From positions 1 to 42,053 of the forward strand of contig JAVKIE010000015.1 of assembly GCA_031459615.1 (NCBI GenBank): DNA of 42,053 bases. Reading direction: 5' to 3'. Positions 41,204 through 42,053 of the stretch are shown one piece after another (position 1 is the first letter of the stretch; each line of letters starts with the position of its first letter). Origin of the DNA: Calidihabitans tengchongensis. Lineage in GTDB: Bacteria; Sysuimicrobiota; Sysuimicrobiia; Sysuimicrobiales; Kaftiobacteriaceae. A program made the position numbers and the translations under genes. The notes under the pieces were generated by a model. It was not told where the DNA came from, searched no databases, and saw only the letters and a list, made by a program, of their open reading frames with translations.

Positions 41204-42053
41204 CTATATAGCACGCGGCCTGGGGGGCGTCAAGTAGACGGATGAACCTACCGCGCACGCATCGCCGACTCCCGCCACCCCCAGGGCGTCCGCCAGCGCC
41301 TGGTCCAGCCTGACCTGGCCTGCCGGAATCTCTGCCTCACCTCCCGGGCCTTCGGCTGCAACTGCACGACCGTCCGCCTCTGGGTCCGGCGCTACTGTCG
41401 GGGTGGTTGGAAGGCTCTGGTCGGCCGCCAGCGGCCGGGACATGCCCCACCCCGCAAGACCCCGCCAGCCATCGAGCACGAGGTCGTCCGCCTGCGCCGC
41501 CGGCTCCAGCGCCATGTTGGGCGGCCGGTTCGTGGTGGGCACCACGACGGATGCCACGAGCCAATCCTCAATTCTCTCGGTCTGGAGTGTCCAGCCGTTA
41601 CCATCGCTCTGCAGCCGGGAACGAATCTTCTTGAGCGAGTCCTCGCAAGAAACACGAACTCGCTCTGGCTCCGGCAAGAGGACAACCCACCCCAACTCGG
41701 CTCGGGTGGCAATGCCTCCTTCTCGATAGAGACGCACGAGCCTCAGATCGTTCTGGAGCTCAACGGGCGTGATCCCGGTTTTCAGTTCCGCGATCCAGTA
41801 CTCGCCGGGTGCACTTGAGGGCCTAACTGACAGGTCGGCGGATATGTACGTTGCCCTTGCTTTCCTGCCTCGAAGCCCTGGAACGTCCTTCGATTGGACT
41901 CTCTTGGGAGCGGGGATGTCCTGCCCCTCCGCAAAGAACCCGTTCGTCAGAACGACCCGAGCGTCGCCGGATTCCAGGAGCTGATAATTCAGTTCGACGA
42001 GAAGCCAGTTCTCAAAATTCTTAATGCGGCCTTGCAGGTTAGCCTGACTCCGC
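41204..42053 (-). CDS. PD-(D/E)XK-like protein of unknown function, 5' end beyond window, 3' end damaged
   Basis: An open frame of about 283 residues without a start in the window. Residues from the window edge to about position 41520 read like a real protein of lower GC: IKNFENWLLVELNYQLLESG, ATYISADLSVRPSSAPGEYW, IAELKTGITPVELQNDLRLV. The spacing of E, D and E-x-K (AELKTG) fits the PD-(D/E)XK nuclease fold, as in restriction or defence enzymes. The last 100 or so residues (after RPPNMALEP) are antisense to the transposase remnant and end inside the riboswitch promoter, so they are probably not native. The gene seems truncated by a rearrangement and joined to foreign DNA. Confidence 0.45.
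   Translation of the reverse strand, partial: RSQANLQGRIKNFENWLLVELNYQLLESGDARVVLTNGFFAEGQDIPAPKRVQSKDVPGLRGRKARATYISADLSVRPSSAPGEYWIAELKTGITPVELQNDLRLVRLYREGGIATRAELGWVVLLPEPERVRVSCEDSLKKIRSRLQSDGNGWTLQTERIEDWLVASVVVPTTNRPPNMALEPAAQADDLVLDGWRGLAGWGMSRPLAADQSLPTTPTVAPDPEADGRAVAAEGPGGEAEIPAGQVRLDQALADALGVAGVGDACAVGSSVYLTPPRPRAI
41205..41233 (-). promoter_or_regulatory. Promoter of the SAM-riboswitch operon
   Basis: On the minus strand, TTGACG (41233-41228), 17 bases, TATATA (41210-41205). The transcript should begin near 41198, 14 bases before the aptamer. Confidence 0.8.
41246..41545 (+). pseudogene. Transposase N-terminal remnant (IS481-like HTH)
   Basis: One open frame after a TGA reads as a helix-turn-helix transposase N-terminus without a start codon: QRLVQPDLACRNLCLTSRAF, GCNCTTVRLWVRRYCRGGWK, ALVGRQRPGHAPPRKTPPAI, EHEVVRLRRRLQRH. 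This follows the IS481/IS3-type pattern of HTH, then G-L-x-x-x-x-R-P, then T-P-x-x-I-E. The catalytic DDE part is missing, and the frame continues into unrelated sequence after about 41515. It is a truncated fossil next to the riboswitch promoter. Confidence 0.6.

Overview
The window is 42 kb of very GC-rich bacterial DNA, densely packed with short operons. It has two runs of N (97 and 99 bases). Each run is flanked by an exact 128-base duplicate, which marks it as a draft scaffold, probably from a metagenome. The gene content mixes Gram-positive-type neighbourhoods with envelope genes of a diderm. On the Gram-positive side are a Bacillus-type purR near ispE, yabE next to rsmA, an S-box (SAM-I) riboswitch and a LytR-CpsA-Psr protein. 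On the diderm side are TolC and HlyD proteins and an SLH-like fragment. This suggests a high-GC, diderm, Terrabacteria-type lineage; the phylum cannot be fixed from this sequence alone.

Layout. 1-2.8 kb: SLH-like fragment, small unknown and membrane proteins, an SPW-repeat protein, a DoxX protein and Hsp20. 2.9-7.8 kb: a VLRF1/aeRF1-type release-factor relative (crossing gap 1), a zinc-ribbon protein, a NOL1/NOP2/Sun rRNA methyltransferase, a small unknown protein, and a divergent LLM/PPOX-type oxidoreductase pair. 7.9-12.6 kb: cimA, divergent from argG-argH; argGH has a sigma70-type promoter overlapped by two tandem ARG-box-like operators. 12.66-12.73 kb: initiator tRNA. 12.9-14.9 kb: an MFS transporter convergent with a HAD phosphatase. 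14.9-21.2 kb: an export operon, tetR-tolC-hlyD-ATPase-ATPase-permease. 21.3-23.8 kb: ispE-nucleotidyltransferase-purR. 24.1-25.5 kb: LCP ligase. 25.5-28.8 kb: yabE-rsmA-aminotransferase.

29-38.4 kb, minus strand: a propionyl-CoA/methylmalonyl-CoA block. Its gene order is GerMN lipoprotein-like, Hfq-domain fusion, pccB (crossing gap 2), GNAT, biotin carboxylase, biotin carrier, methylmalonyl-CoA mutase large subunit, meaB, mce. Together these convert propionyl-CoA to succinyl-CoA, except that the B12-binding mutase subunit is not in the window.

38.5-41.2 kb: the most interesting unit. A complete S-box riboswitch with promoter, anti-terminator and terminator controls thrB, a divergent threonine-synthase-like PLP enzyme and a CysO/MoaD-like sulfur-carrier protein. 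A SAM switch in front of these genes points to homocysteine/methionine synthesis from O-phosphohomoserine using a protein thiocarboxylate, rather than ordinary threonine synthesis. The right edge (41.2-42.05 kb) is a scar: an IS transposase remnant fused antisense to the end of a lower-GC, PD-(D/E)XK-like gene that runs off the window.

Other notable structures are two purine-rich GGGAAGA hairpin repeats placed directly after stop codons, a 96-nt-period triplication inside hlyD, and an Hfq domain fused to an unknown 300-residue N-terminal region.
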